This document shows positions 10,026 to 20,326 of a stretch of 64,000 nt of DNA, piece by piece (the first letter of the stretch is position 1; every line of letters begins with the position of its first letter). Below the pieces are notes generated by a model. That model worked only from the letters and a program-made list of their open reading frames with translations. It had not been told where the DNA came from and made no database searches. A program made the translations under genes and the position numbers. The DNA comes from Pseudopyrenochaeta lycopersici. Taxonomy: Eukaryota > Ascomycota > Dothideomycetes > Pleosporales > Pseudopyrenochaetaceae. The stretch lies in assembly GCA_003313425.1 (NCBI GenBank), contig NHZP01000024.1, positions 124,001 to 188,000 on the forward strand. The letters run 5' to 3'.

Positions 10026-11262
10026 ATGGCTTCAGTACAGAGCTCAGAGCCGCAGACGATCACAGTAGCGGACAACAAGTCAGCTGGGACTGGGGCAGTA
10101 CAGATCACATCTACCGAGCTTCCAACACAAGAGAAAGAGTCAGAGTCAAGCAAACCAGACAACGAAAGCGAGGCCACTGCCACCAAGATTCTCAAAATCA
10201 TCGAAACATATGGTTTAAACTATGAGCGCACAGGAACATGGGATGGTTTTGAGACCTTCCTTCCAATCGTGATTGGCCAGGTGGAACGCAAAGAATCCAT
10301 CAAGATGCTGCTCCCTGGATTTCCTTTCAAGTCACCAAATATGAAGGATAAGGTTCTGGGCGTATTGCCCGATCTGGGTGAAGAGCTGGCGTTGAAGCAT
10401 GTCAACGGTCTTGCTGAGAAGATCAAGGCGATTTATGAGTATGGTGCTGAGGTTCACATTACCTCTGATGGCCTCGTTTACAACGGTAAATACAATGAGA
10501 ATCTTGCGAGTCTTTGATGGACCCAGACTGATGAGTTTAGACCTACTTGGAGTCACAGACGAGACAGTCTGGAATTTTGGCCAAGCCGTACGTCAAATGT
10601 CTGCAGAAAACAATCTTCAAAATCTTAGCTTCTTGCGCCTCTGGGACCTCCTTGAACACCCTGGAGATTTTCTATCCAAAGAATACTACTTCGCGCATGC
10701 TCCATGTATACGCCGCGAACTCAAATATCGCTTTGGGGATCCCAAGTTCGAAGCTGACATGGCCAACACATCCACTAGTGACATGCAGATGACACACACC
10801 AAGTATCTCGAATTCCTGTCGCAAGATCTCGCCTTCAATGAGAAACACCTTGCGTTGTCGCCAGAAGGCCAGGCTGCCAATATTGCCAACACGGCGAAGG
10901 AGATGATGGGCCGCTGGAAGGCGTTCTCTACTGCTATGGCGAAAGTACCTACACAATATGTCCGCCTGTCGATCCATGACTCAGGAGGCAAGGATAAACT
11001 CTCCATGGCGGTAATTCCGCAGCAGGAGAAGGGTGCCTTGGGTGCGACACCATGGCATTCTACACTTGTAATAGAGAGTGATGGCACAATGAGGACCGTG
11101 CAGCGGCACAAAATTGACACGGAAAAGTATCAGCTTATTCATCGCAATGGACGACCATACTTCTTCCTGGCAAAGACTGACGACCTGGCCGCGGATGCGA
11201 CGTTCGAGGAGCTATATCCTACTGGTTTGACCATACAAGACCGTAAGGCAGTCCCTCAATGA
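10026..11262 (+). CDS. DIT1/PvcA-family isocyanide synthase-like enzyme
   Basis: Exons 10026-10485 and 10541-11262, intron 10486-10540 (55 bp, GTAAAT...TTTAG), 393 aa; the splice rebuilds VYNDLLGVTDETVW. The family includes bacterial PvcA/IsnA, which convert an amino acid (Tyr or Trp) to an isonitrile, and yeast Dit1, the first enzyme of dityrosine spore-wall synthesis. Family signatures visible are LPGFPFKSPN, IYEYGAEVHITSDG and RRELKYRFG near the middle. The N-terminal 45 residues are Ser/Glu/Thr-rich and probably disordered. There is no fused oxygenase domain, and no P450 (DIT2-like) or 2OG oxygenase lies next to it. The next gene is a hybrid histidine kinase. The family call is firm; substrate and product are unknown. 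Confidence 0.88.
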
Positions 11263-12007
11263 TGTCGCAATTAAGGGCATCTGCACCTAGTGAGCACGTT
11301 CGGAGAAACAACTAGTATGCCGTGGATTTTAACACGGCGAGGTGGCATTCCAGGATAGCAGACCCGATCGTTACTTGGTTTGAGAAAGAGACGATGGATT
11401 TTAGATAGAAAGCTTTGATGAAATACATCATCTATTCGAACTGTGCGTGGCAACTGTTCCAATTGTGGCGGACGTGATAGTCGAGATAGAGGCAGTGCTT
11501 GTACGTCTGATCATTGAGAGAACAACGTCGATCAATGGCTTTCAAACTTCATCCCACAGCCCCAGCATGTAGCCAAGAGATAGCCCCCTCATGGGAGATC
11601 ATGTGTTGTCGTGAATACGTCGAAGGAAACATCCCCCGAAGTATGGTTCTGTCGTATGGAATTTTTATCGATGTTTCCTAGATTTATCCATTGCAGGTAT
11701 CATGACGCAAGGTCCAGACGTTTACGGAGGCTTTCCTTATTGGTTATGGGTTGAGTCGAGAAAACCGACCAGGCGATACAATGTTGGAACCCGCAAGCGG
11801 CAGATCGGAGCGCCCTTGGATCTTCCCTGGCGCTATGTGCTCTAGCGTTCCGCGCCTCCCCATCTCACCGAAGAAGAGCCGTTTCTGTCACCACGAATTA
11901 ACAGGATTCTTAAACGGAGCCTCGTGCCGTCCAAATGACGTCGCTGCATCCCTGAGAAAGCTGCAGTCGCTTCTTCTTCCTGCGACCAACACCTCTGCTA
12001 CCGCCCC
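11263..12007. other. intergenic between isocyanide synthase and histidine kinase
   Basis: Both flanking genes are on the plus strand. A 134-residue frame at 11751-12155 overlaps the kinase start in another frame, has no recognisable motif and was not accepted. A stop lies in the kinase frame upstream of 12008. Confidence 0.55.
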
Positions 12008-14986
12008 ATGCTCACACCACCCCACGAGGACGGGCATGTCTCTCTTTCGAGTATGTCCGACGACGATGGCGACTGGACGGTTGGCCTGCCACAGACAGCT
12101 CATATTCGCTTTTTCCGCAGTACTGATTGGTCGTGTACTAGTCTGGGACCACTGAAGGATTGGAGTCCCATGTTGCGGCTCTTCGCAGGCTTCGTACTTG
12201 TAGACTCGCGTGCTGCCTGCTTATGGTGGGGCCCGAATGCCAACCTCACTGCTATCTACAATGAGGCTTACGCACCGCTGGCTGGAGCCGCACATCCAAG
12301 ACTAATGGGCCAAAGGTTTCAGGATGGCTATCCTGAGCTGTGGCCAGCTATGAAAGAATACTTCGATCAGACTAAGATGTCAGGTACTGGCGTGAACTAT
12401 TCCTCAGCTACATCTTTGGTCGTCGAACGAAAAGGGTGGAGAGAAGAAACCTTTTTCACAGGCAGTTTCGTGCCCGTAGGCATGCCTGCAGAGGGCTACA
12501 TCAATTCAACGTAAAGTTCTCGGTACATCACCCGTACCTTTGCTAAATGTTGATGTCCATGTAGGTATGAAGTTACCGGACAAAAGTTGGCCGACCGTCG
12601 CACATCGATGCTGAACACACTTGCCTCAGTGCCTTCCCAAACCGTTGACGCTGTCTTCACCCACATAATCGATACTCTCAAAACCAATCCGTTTGATGTC
12701 CCCCTGGCTATGCTCTATAAGATGGAAGAAGAAGCAGTGTCGAACGTGTTGCGACTGCAAGGACACTTTGGGCTTCCCATGGGTCATAATCTTATTGTGG
12801 AAAGTGCAACTATCGAACGTGAAGAGGGCTTGGTTCCTGACATGCGACGAGCGGGTTCAGATGACACCTTCATCGACTATGATGAGCGTTTTGATTCGGC
12901 ATCGTGGAAGGGCTGGGGAGAGCCATCCAAAAAGATCGCTATACTGCCTGTCAAGAGCGCCTCCTGCTTGTTCGGTTACTTGGTCGTAGGTCTGAACCCT
13001 TATCGGCCATTTGATGGCAAGTGTCAGCAGTTCACTCGAGAACTAAGCCGCATGGTATCCAGCATTGTATCTTCCGCGGTCGATTTCGAGTCAAGCAAGA
13101 AACGACAAGAACAGCTTGAGGCCGATCTCGCTTTCAGTGATCTCAAGTTGCGCCATCTTATCAATCATGCATCTGTGGGTATGTGCCATGTATCTATGGA
13201 TGGCCATATGCTATGGGCAAATGACCGTTACTACGAACTAGCAGGCGTTACAGAAAAGGACCATGCTGGTCGGCTAGCTTTCCTTGAAGCTTATCACGAA
13301 GAAGATCAAGCAAAAGCGGAGGAGCTCTGGGAAGAACTTTTGAAGGGGGTTGCTCATGCCACCTCCGAGCTGCGCCTGAAGCGGATGTACACACCACCAA
13401 CAGGTGATGCCGAGCCGGCCCAAATCCAGGTCCTGGCGTTCCCCTATCGTGATGATACCGGCAATGTCATCTCTGTTATGGCATGCACGACCGATATAAG
13501 CAAGTTAAAGTGGGCCCAGACATTCCAAGCTCGACTAGCGGCAGAAGCAAGAGAAGCAAAACGACAGCAAGAGGCCTTCATTGACGTAGTATCCCATGAG
13601 ATGAGAAACCCCCTCAGTGCGATTGTGCACTGCGCAGATGCCATCACTGGTGCTGTCGAGGCATGCCACTCTCAACTTGCAGAAATCCCCCAATGTTGCC
13701 TTGACACGTTGAACGAGAACATGCATAGCGCGAGTATTATACTACAATGCGCAAATCATCAAAAACGCATTATTGACGACATTCTCACGTTGAGCAAGCT
13801 TGACACAATGCTCCTCTCGATTACGCCAGTTGCTGTCAAACCTCCAAAGCTGATCGACTCAATTATCAACATGTTCGAAGCGGAACTAGAGAATAACAAA
13901 ATTGCTTACAAGGTCAATGCGGATCAATCTCTCTCAGATTTAGGCATCGATCACGTCCACCTAGATCCTTCACGAGTCACGCAAATCTTCATCAACCTAC
14001 TTACCAACGCCATCAAATTCGTCAAACCGTCGCAGGAACCTACCATTTCCATCCGATTCGGTGCCTGCCGATCGAACCCCCGAACCTTTTTTCCCGATGA
14101 TATGTTCTGGGCAACGGACCGCAAACCAGATGGTGACGTTACAAGTAGCCCAGAGTGGGGCTCTGGTGAAGTTGTGTACCTTACATTTAGCGTCCAAGAC
14201 TCTGGCATCGGCCTAAAGGGCAAAGAGGTCCACAAGATTTTTGAACGATTTCGGCAGGCGAATGCCAAAACCCATGTCAAGTATGGAGGCAGCGGTCTTG
14301 GACTCTTCATATCGAAAGAATTAGCCGAAAAGCAAGGCGGTGAAATAGGAGTTTTATCTAGCATGGGGCATGGGTCCACGTTCGGCTTTTACATAGAATC
14401 GCGCCGCGCCATACGGCCACCGCAAACCATAAATGAGCTTTTCAATCAGGAAGGAAATCAAGATTTTTCGCCTCGGTTGCTGAATGTTCTACTGGTAGAA
14501 GACAACATCATCAATCAACAAGTTTTGGGCAAGCAACTGAGGAAAGCAGGGTGCAAGGTGGATGTAGCGAACCATGGTCTAGAAGCACTCAGCATACTGG
14601 AGAAAGAAACTTTCGACATTGTGCTTATGGATCTTGAAATGCCTATTCTTGATGGATTAAGCGCGACACGTAGGATACGGGAGAAAGAAGTCGCAGAAGG
14701 GGCTGACCAAGCTCTTACTCCTGGAGCACGACTGCCTATAATAGCTGTGACCGCAAATGTACGGAAAGAACAGATTGACATGGCCATCGCTGCTGGTGCG
14801 GTACGCATGAACCTATCCTGAGTGTTGACCCAGAGCTGACAGACGCAGGATCGTGTCATGCAAAAACCTTTCAAAGCAGCCGACCTAGTTGATATGATGA
14901 AATCGCTACTCCCGCAGATAATACCTCTTTCCATCGACCCTCCAACGCCTGGACTTGGTGAACGATCCAGTGGCCTGATACCCTGA
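12008..14986 (+). CDS. Hybrid histidine kinase (PAS/GAF sensor, HisKA, HATPase, receiver)
   Basis: Exons 12008-12510, 12565-14800 and 14849-14986 give 958 aa. The N-terminal sensor has DWSCTSLGPLKDWSP, a PAS/GAF-like start seen in many fungal kinases, then a GAF-like region and a PAS domain (NHASVGMCHVSMDGH). The phospho-acceptor is His512 in VVSHEMRNPLSAIVH. ATP-binding boxes follow: N (NLLTNAIKF), G1 (DSGIGLKG), F (IFERFRQ) and G2 (GGSGLGLFISKELAE). The receiver has VLLVEDN, Asp857 in LMDLEMPILDG, the Thr in VTAN, and Lys919 in MQKPF. The last 45 residues, including that Lys, sit behind a 48-bp intron; without splicing, the frame stops before it. A cytosolic phosphorelay sensor is the expected role; its signal is unknown. 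Confidence 0.93.
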
Positions 14987-15848
14987 CTGTTCGAACTACA
15001 ATTCCACAGTTTGTATCTAAGTATAATCGGTCGGGTCTTATGCGCTTACGAGGGGGAGGCGCAGGCAAGATTACAGCTACCATACACCATACTCACATGA
15101 TAGGAAACCAGCTAGAGCTTGCATGATTTGTAACAATGGTTAGGCTCTTGATTCTTTACAAGACCATGAATCGGGCAAACAGAACCATGATTCATACATG
15201 CATGCTGCCGCAACCCATTTGGCTAAAGATAGGTTGCGATAGGCCATCCTTGTCATACTTGGCCGTGTGAGTACACATCCAACAACAAGAGATATAAAGA
15301 GCACTACGAAGAATTCTATATGACATCTGTATATAAAGAGGAGACAAGAGAATGTGATATTGTAATAGTATATTCTACGCCTGGCTACACAGAGATCGTC
15401 GTCGCGTATGCAAAGCCCAATAATTGTGCATAATAATATTCATCGCCCACAAAAGTGTTTCGATTGAACAGAAAGTGGCCCAATTCGGCTTCTCAGATTC
15501 GGCCCTACATCGTATGTCCCCGCATGGTATGTTCGAGATTTGACTCTCTGCGAGGCTAGCTCAAACAACCCCGCAACGGGAACATGGAAGCGCGTATAAA
15601 CTGGGTAGATAATCGTATCTGCCAGGCAAACGGCCCCCAAACCTAAGACACCACCTCTCTATCAACTTCAAGTTCGAGCTGCAAAAATAACATCCGGTTC
15701 GAAATTGATCCTCTTAAGAAGTACGGTCTATTACTTCTATTTTCATTGTTTTGAAGCAACGATAGCGCACAAAGCTGTTTTCGAACCTGGAAACGACAGC
15801 CTGTCCTATCAGACCTTTCACATAAACTAGAATCTATCAGTTCGAAGC
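14987..15848. other. intergenic, no gene seen
   Basis: AT-rich spacer between the kinase and the hydrolase gene. Only short frames without motifs were found. Confidence 0.55.
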
Positions 15849-17396
15849 ATGCCAGACAAGCCAAAGCTTTCAGCATGGGAGTATGCCACACTCTTTAGCG
15901 CGACAGGAAATATACGTATGTGCTTTAACCTGAATTCTGATCCTGGAAAAATGTCGCTCTGGATCTGTTCCTCATTGCTGAGATACATGGTCTCGAATCA
16001 ACAGTTTTTTCTCTCCTTTCAGCAAGCATCGGTGGACTTCTTCGTGGCCCGGACGGCGCACCAACCTATGGACGCCATGTATTCTACAGCTTGACCAAAG
16101 CCGTGTCCGCAAGCATGAGCACACGGCATATGCAGTAAGTCCGCCATATATTATCTTTTTGTTCTCCTCCATTGCCGCCCCGTTAAAAGCTTCTCCACAC
16201 AAACACTGAATTTTCAATCACTCAACATTGTTCCAGGGCTCTGGCACCATCAACATTAGATACATACAAATCATTTGCAAAATCTAACAAGTTTCAACCT
16301 GAGATAGTCAACCTCAAGAACGGCGACAAAACGGTAGCGTTCTGGATGGGCGACAAATTCGCCAAACATACAATTTTATACATCCATGGAAAGTCTAAAT
16401 CATAATTGTCAGCATCAAGGAACGCAATTTTGACTTGATCCAGGTGGTGGATTCGCGGCGTATGCGAATCATTCACAATTTCAATTATTGTGGAACTTGA
16501 TCGCGAAGGTGGGTAGAAAGGGTGGCGAGGTCGGCGCGCTTTTTGTTGAGTACGGTAGGTGATGAGCTCGAACCAGGTCATAGCGGGTGATGAAAATGCT
16601 ATGTTCTGAACATGATTGAGTGTTAATTGCTTTCGCGGTGAGCAGATCTCGCTCCGGGTGCTATTTACCCACGACAAATCGAACAAGCCACGCTTGCACT
16701 GGAATATTTGGTTAATGTAGCAGGGAAAAAATACTCACAAGTAAGCAAATTATCCTATTACCGCTTCAATTCCATCTGAACACCTGCTGATTACATTGAG
16801 ATCGTCCTCGGGGGAGACTCAGCAGGTGCTAACCTCACACTTGCTGTGCTCTCTCACTTGATGCATCCTCAGCCATCGCTTCCGCCCCTCGCACCGTCGC
16901 TTCATGCCAACAAACTCAAAGGTCTCTTCCTTATCTCGCCTTGGGTGACGTTTAGTCAAAAATCGCAATCCATCCAGAGCAATGCTTCAAAAGACATTCT
17001 GGACGCCAAAGTATTGAACCAATGGTCCGATGCATATATGGGCAACGCGTCTATTGACGAGTACAATACACCTTTAAACGCAATGCCAGAATGGTGGGAT
17101 GATGTTCCCGTTGAAGAAATTTTGGTTACAACAGGCGGGGATGAGTTATTTAGAGATGATATTTTAGAGTTCGGGGAGAGGATGAAGGTATGGTTTGATG
17201 ACATTTTCTTCAGCTGAGCATACCGAGGAGTTTTTTCTGACTATTCATGCAGGAGAGGATTGGTCATTCGAGGATCGAGATATTTAGTGGTGATAAAGAA
17301 TGCCACGATTCGCCGGTCATAGATGGACTGCTTGGGAAGTACGATGGGCTTGTCGCGAACAAGGTCTATGGTTGGATATGCGACCGGCTCACTTAA
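15849..17396 (+). pseudogene. Alpha/beta-hydrolase (HSL-type esterase) gene with a lost splice donor
   Basis: Seven exons can be traced: 15849-15915, 16023-16134, 16237-16388, 16444-16554, 16646-16740, 16801-17187 and 17253-17396, summing to 355 codons plus stop. The product would be an HSL/family-IV esterase: oxyanion hole HGGG (completed across intron 3), GGDSAG nucleophile elbow, Asp in TTGGDELFRDD, and a likely catalytic His in KECHD. Introns 1, 2, 4, 5 and 6 have GT donors (GTATGT, GTAAGT, GTAGGT, GTAAGC, GTATGG). Intron 3 must start at 16389 to keep the HGGG frame, but the site reads GAAAGT instead of GTAAGT. Using the nearby GT at 16393, or retaining the intron, gives an early stop. 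Hence it is probably a recent pseudogene, unless GA-AG splicing or a base error is involved. Confidence 0.75.
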
Positions 17397-17931
17397 ACAC
17401 AAACCATATCGATTAGAACTGCTGCATGCAATTGAAGCCTTTTGCGTCGATTGCTTGCGAACTGGTCGAGCCACCTTCTAAATTGCCATACCTCAAAACC
17501 TAGATTGTCTCATTCACATCGGCACAATCATCCTGTTACTCTCCTCCATTGACGTCATCACGTGAAGACAGTCAATCTCAGCAGGTGATTTCATCTATAA
17601 TGATCTATAGTGCTGAATATGTCTGAAAATTCAGCGTTCGACGTAGCCTGCGCACTTGTTAAAGCTAGCTGTGAAAGTGTTTGTCCTGGTCAACAGGGAA
17701 TATGCACGTGCCTCCATGTCGCGCTTTTCCTGCTCGGAGCGCGTCTTACACCGCACTTTTGCACACCACACCCGGGCCCTTTGGAACTCTGGTCGCGCAT
17801 CATGAACAGATTGGCTGTGTTCAAATGGCTCAGGTTTTCAATGTGAAGGCTACTGCGTCTTATTCACATACTGCCAAATCCAGCTTGGCTAGTACTAGCT
17901 AGATCCTAATCGGTCGTGGTTCCCACGCACC
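17397..17931. other. intergenic upstream of the TPR/F-box gene
   Basis: Contains only short frames (for example 17610-17846) that lack motifs. It probably holds the promoter of the next gene. Confidence 0.55.
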
Positions 17932-19698
17932 ATGGCGCGCACGCTGTCTGCCGAAGAGTACCAGGAACTGGGCAGGAGATACTACAAGCTCAAGCAATAC
18001 GAAAAAGCTGTCGAAATTCTCACAAAGGGCATTGACTCGTATCCAACACTAGCCCTCTACGACCACCGTGCAGCCTCCTATGATAAGCTCAAGGACTTCA
18101 ATGCTGCTGTCAAAGATGGAAGAGAGATGATCAAACTGGACAAGAAAGAAGTGAAGGGCTATCTAAGGACTGCGAGCGTGCTTGAGAAGATGGAGAAGCC
18201 GGAAACAGCGCTTGGTATCTACAAATATGGTATGAAAAACGTCCCAGTAAGCGATAAGAACTTCAAGGTAGGTTATGGGTTTGACACTTGTTACAAACCC
18301 TTGCTGACATATTGCCAGGTTCTTCAACAACTGCACGATAAACTTACCCGGAAGCTGTCGCCTGCCACGGCTACAGATCCCTTTACTGTTCTTCCGGTTG
18401 AGCTAGCGGAGATGATTCTTGAATATCTATCCTTCAGGCACATGGTCAACTGCATGCGTGTAAGCAAGGGCTGGAGGGATTACCTTGCAAAGCTTCCCAA
18501 ACTATGGCAGCATCTCGACCTCTCAGGCGCCCGCAGACCAGTTCCTCGCTCCTTTGTCGCCCAGGCTGTTCGACGCTCGGAGTCTCGCCTAACCCGAGTC
18601 ACAATCCATCGCTTCGAGCACGTCGATGTTCTGAAAAACATAGCAAAAGCCTGCAAGGATCTTGCAGAGCTCGAGTTCATCACTTTGCCTCACACATTGT
18701 CTTCCACACTAGTCGACATCGCCCTGGCCGCCCCGAAGCTGAGGAAGTTTGTTATGCACCCCGAGATCACTGTAGACACGGCAACACAGATTCTCCGTCA
18801 TCGGTCAAGCCTTGAGTATGTTGGTTACAGTGGTGTGAAGGGTTCTAATTACAGACCTGAGTGGAGTGGCCATTTTCCCAACCTGACGACTTTCAATATG
18901 CACCTCATGGACAGCCGATCCGCAGCTCAGATGTCGTTGGATAGCTTACTGAGTCACACGCCGTCACTTACATCTCTATCTCTATCTAACATGACGCATC
19001 TGACCGAATCAATGATCTGGCAAAGACCTTCCAACCTCCCGCCGTTGACAAACCTCGTTCTCAAGCGCGTCCATTTTAATCGGTTTCCCCTTCTGCCTCC
19101 AACTTTGCAGCGACTGGATTTAGAATTTGACGGGATGTTCAAGCTATATGACGTCCAGCTTCCCATGTTAGCCTCGCGTCTGCCAGAGCTGATGCATCTC
19201 ACCCTATCGGGATTTGAAGCACTTTCGGCTGATCGATTGGAAGATTTGCTTGATACGTGGACTGATGAACAACAAGCATTGCATCCACTTACAAATGCTA
19301 CACCTCTCCGGACCATTGCTATGCGGGGAGTGTTACGGAACAGCAATAGCGACAGCGGCCTGTTCAAGGGTCCTAATAGCCTGTTCGGCCGGTCGCCTCG
19401 TATCCTCACAAGGTCGATGCAGTTGTTGGACATTGCAACACTGGCGTGTGACGACGATGAAATCGATCATCTTGTGACTTACGACGTCGGACTACAGTCG
19501 ATTGACCTCTCATGTACCAACATTACCGGCGCATCTATCAAGATGCTAGCCGACAGATTTTCAACATTGACAACGATTAGGGCCGACAACTGCCTACGAA
19601 TCAACGGCAGAGATGCCATACACTATGCTGAGCGGAAAGGTATATCCGTGAGTTGTAAGATGGGTGAGCAGAAGGGTGGACGTAAGATCCGGTGTTGA
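17932..19698 (+). CDS. TPR/F-box/LRR protein, Dia2/Pof3-like SCF adaptor
   Basis: Exons 17932-18267 and 18319-19698; the 51-bp intron 18268-18318 (GTAGGT...CAG) keeps frame if retained. Spliced length is 571 aa. Residues 5-110 form three TPR-like helical pairs (YYKLKQYEKAVEILTKGI, ALYDHRAASYDKL, YLRTASVLEKM). An F-box follows at about 145-190 (FTVLPVELAEMILEYLSFRHM), then leucine-rich repeats to the C-terminus. The order TPR, F-box, LRR is that of S. cerevisiae Dia2 and S. pombe Pof3, SCF ubiquitin-ligase adaptors for replisome disassembly and genome stability. Assignment rests on architecture; the pairwise match was not tested. It opens the housekeeping block of the window. Confidence 0.85.
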   Translation: MARTLSAEEYQELGRRYYKLKQYEKAVEILTKGIDSYPTLALYDHRAASYDKLKDFNAAVKDGREMIKLDKKEVKGYLRTASVLEKMEKPETALGIYKYGMKNVPVSDKNFKVGYGFDTCYKPLLTYCQVLQQLHDKLTRKLSPATATDPFTVLPVELAEMILEYLSFRHMVNCMRVSKGWRDYLAKLPKLWQHLDLSGARRPVPRSFVAQAVRRSESRLTRVTIHRFEHVDVLKNIAKACKDLAELEFITLPHTLSSTLVDIALAAPKLRKFVMHPEITVDTATQILRHRSSLEYVGYSGVKGSNYRPEWSGHFPNLTTFNMHLMDSRSAAQMSLDSLLSHTPSLTSLSLSNMTHLTESMIWQRPSNLPPLTNLVLKRVHFNRFPLLPPTLQRLDLEFDGMFKLYDVQLPMLASRLPELMHLTLSGFEALSADRLEDLLDTWTDEQQALHPLTNATPLRTIAMRGVLRNSNSDSGLFKGPNSLFGRSPRILTRSMQLLDIATLACDDDEIDHLVTYDVGLQSIDLSCTNITGASIKMLADRFSTLTTIRADNCLRINGRDAIHYAERKGISVSCKMGEQKGGRKIRC

Positions 19699-20326
19699 TT
19701 TTAGTATGATATCGACATCTTTCTTGGGCATGGGCTTGAACAACTTCATTTATAGCACTGGCGACTTCCCCTGAGCGAAATCCATTCATCGCATTTTACT
19801 GGCGTTCAGTCAAAGTACTCACGTGAACCTAATTGTAAAATGTAGCAGCACATCAAGCAAAGGAGTTGCATCACAATAGGAAGAAAACATTTAAACGTTT
19901 AGATGATTCATTGGCTTCTTATGACGCCTTCTCCTGACCAGAATAAATACCCCTAGTCACTTTGATAATTGCCCAAAAACGCCTCGAAAATGTGGACTCA
20001 ATTCGTTCCATTTGTTGTCATGATCATGATCTCGTGTCCATAAGACGCCCGAAAACGCACTCCTTGCAATGCTTCCGAGACGCCTCGCTGAACAAAAGCC
20101 CACAGATTTCCGAGGGTCAATGTGGAGGTCCTTTCTTGTGAGATAAGGATCGCGTCACATACCCAAACGAGATGTGATACTTACCAACTTACCGTTGCGC
20201 GTAGAGTCGGATTGATAATGAAGCCAGCTCCGTTGCGCAAGCTGGTACTTGTTGTGAGCCTACTGCTCCATCCATTCTCATGGCTCCTTCATATACCATC
20301 ATTTCTTCCCGGAGTAAACAACTCCA
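19699..20326. other. convergent intergenic region
   Basis: Between the 3' ends of the F-box gene (+) and CDC20 (-). No supported gene; a 75-residue frame at 20122-20349 lacks motifs and runs into the CDC20 3' end. Confidence 0.6.

Noticed and set aside
11751..12155. 134-residue frame before and overlapping the histidine kinase
   Set aside because: Different frame from the kinase, no recognisable domain, and it overlaps the kinase's clear N-terminal sensor.
17610..17846. 78-residue Cys-rich frame, considered as a small secreted protein
   Set aside because: No signal peptide, and the frame lies in the promoter of the F-box gene.
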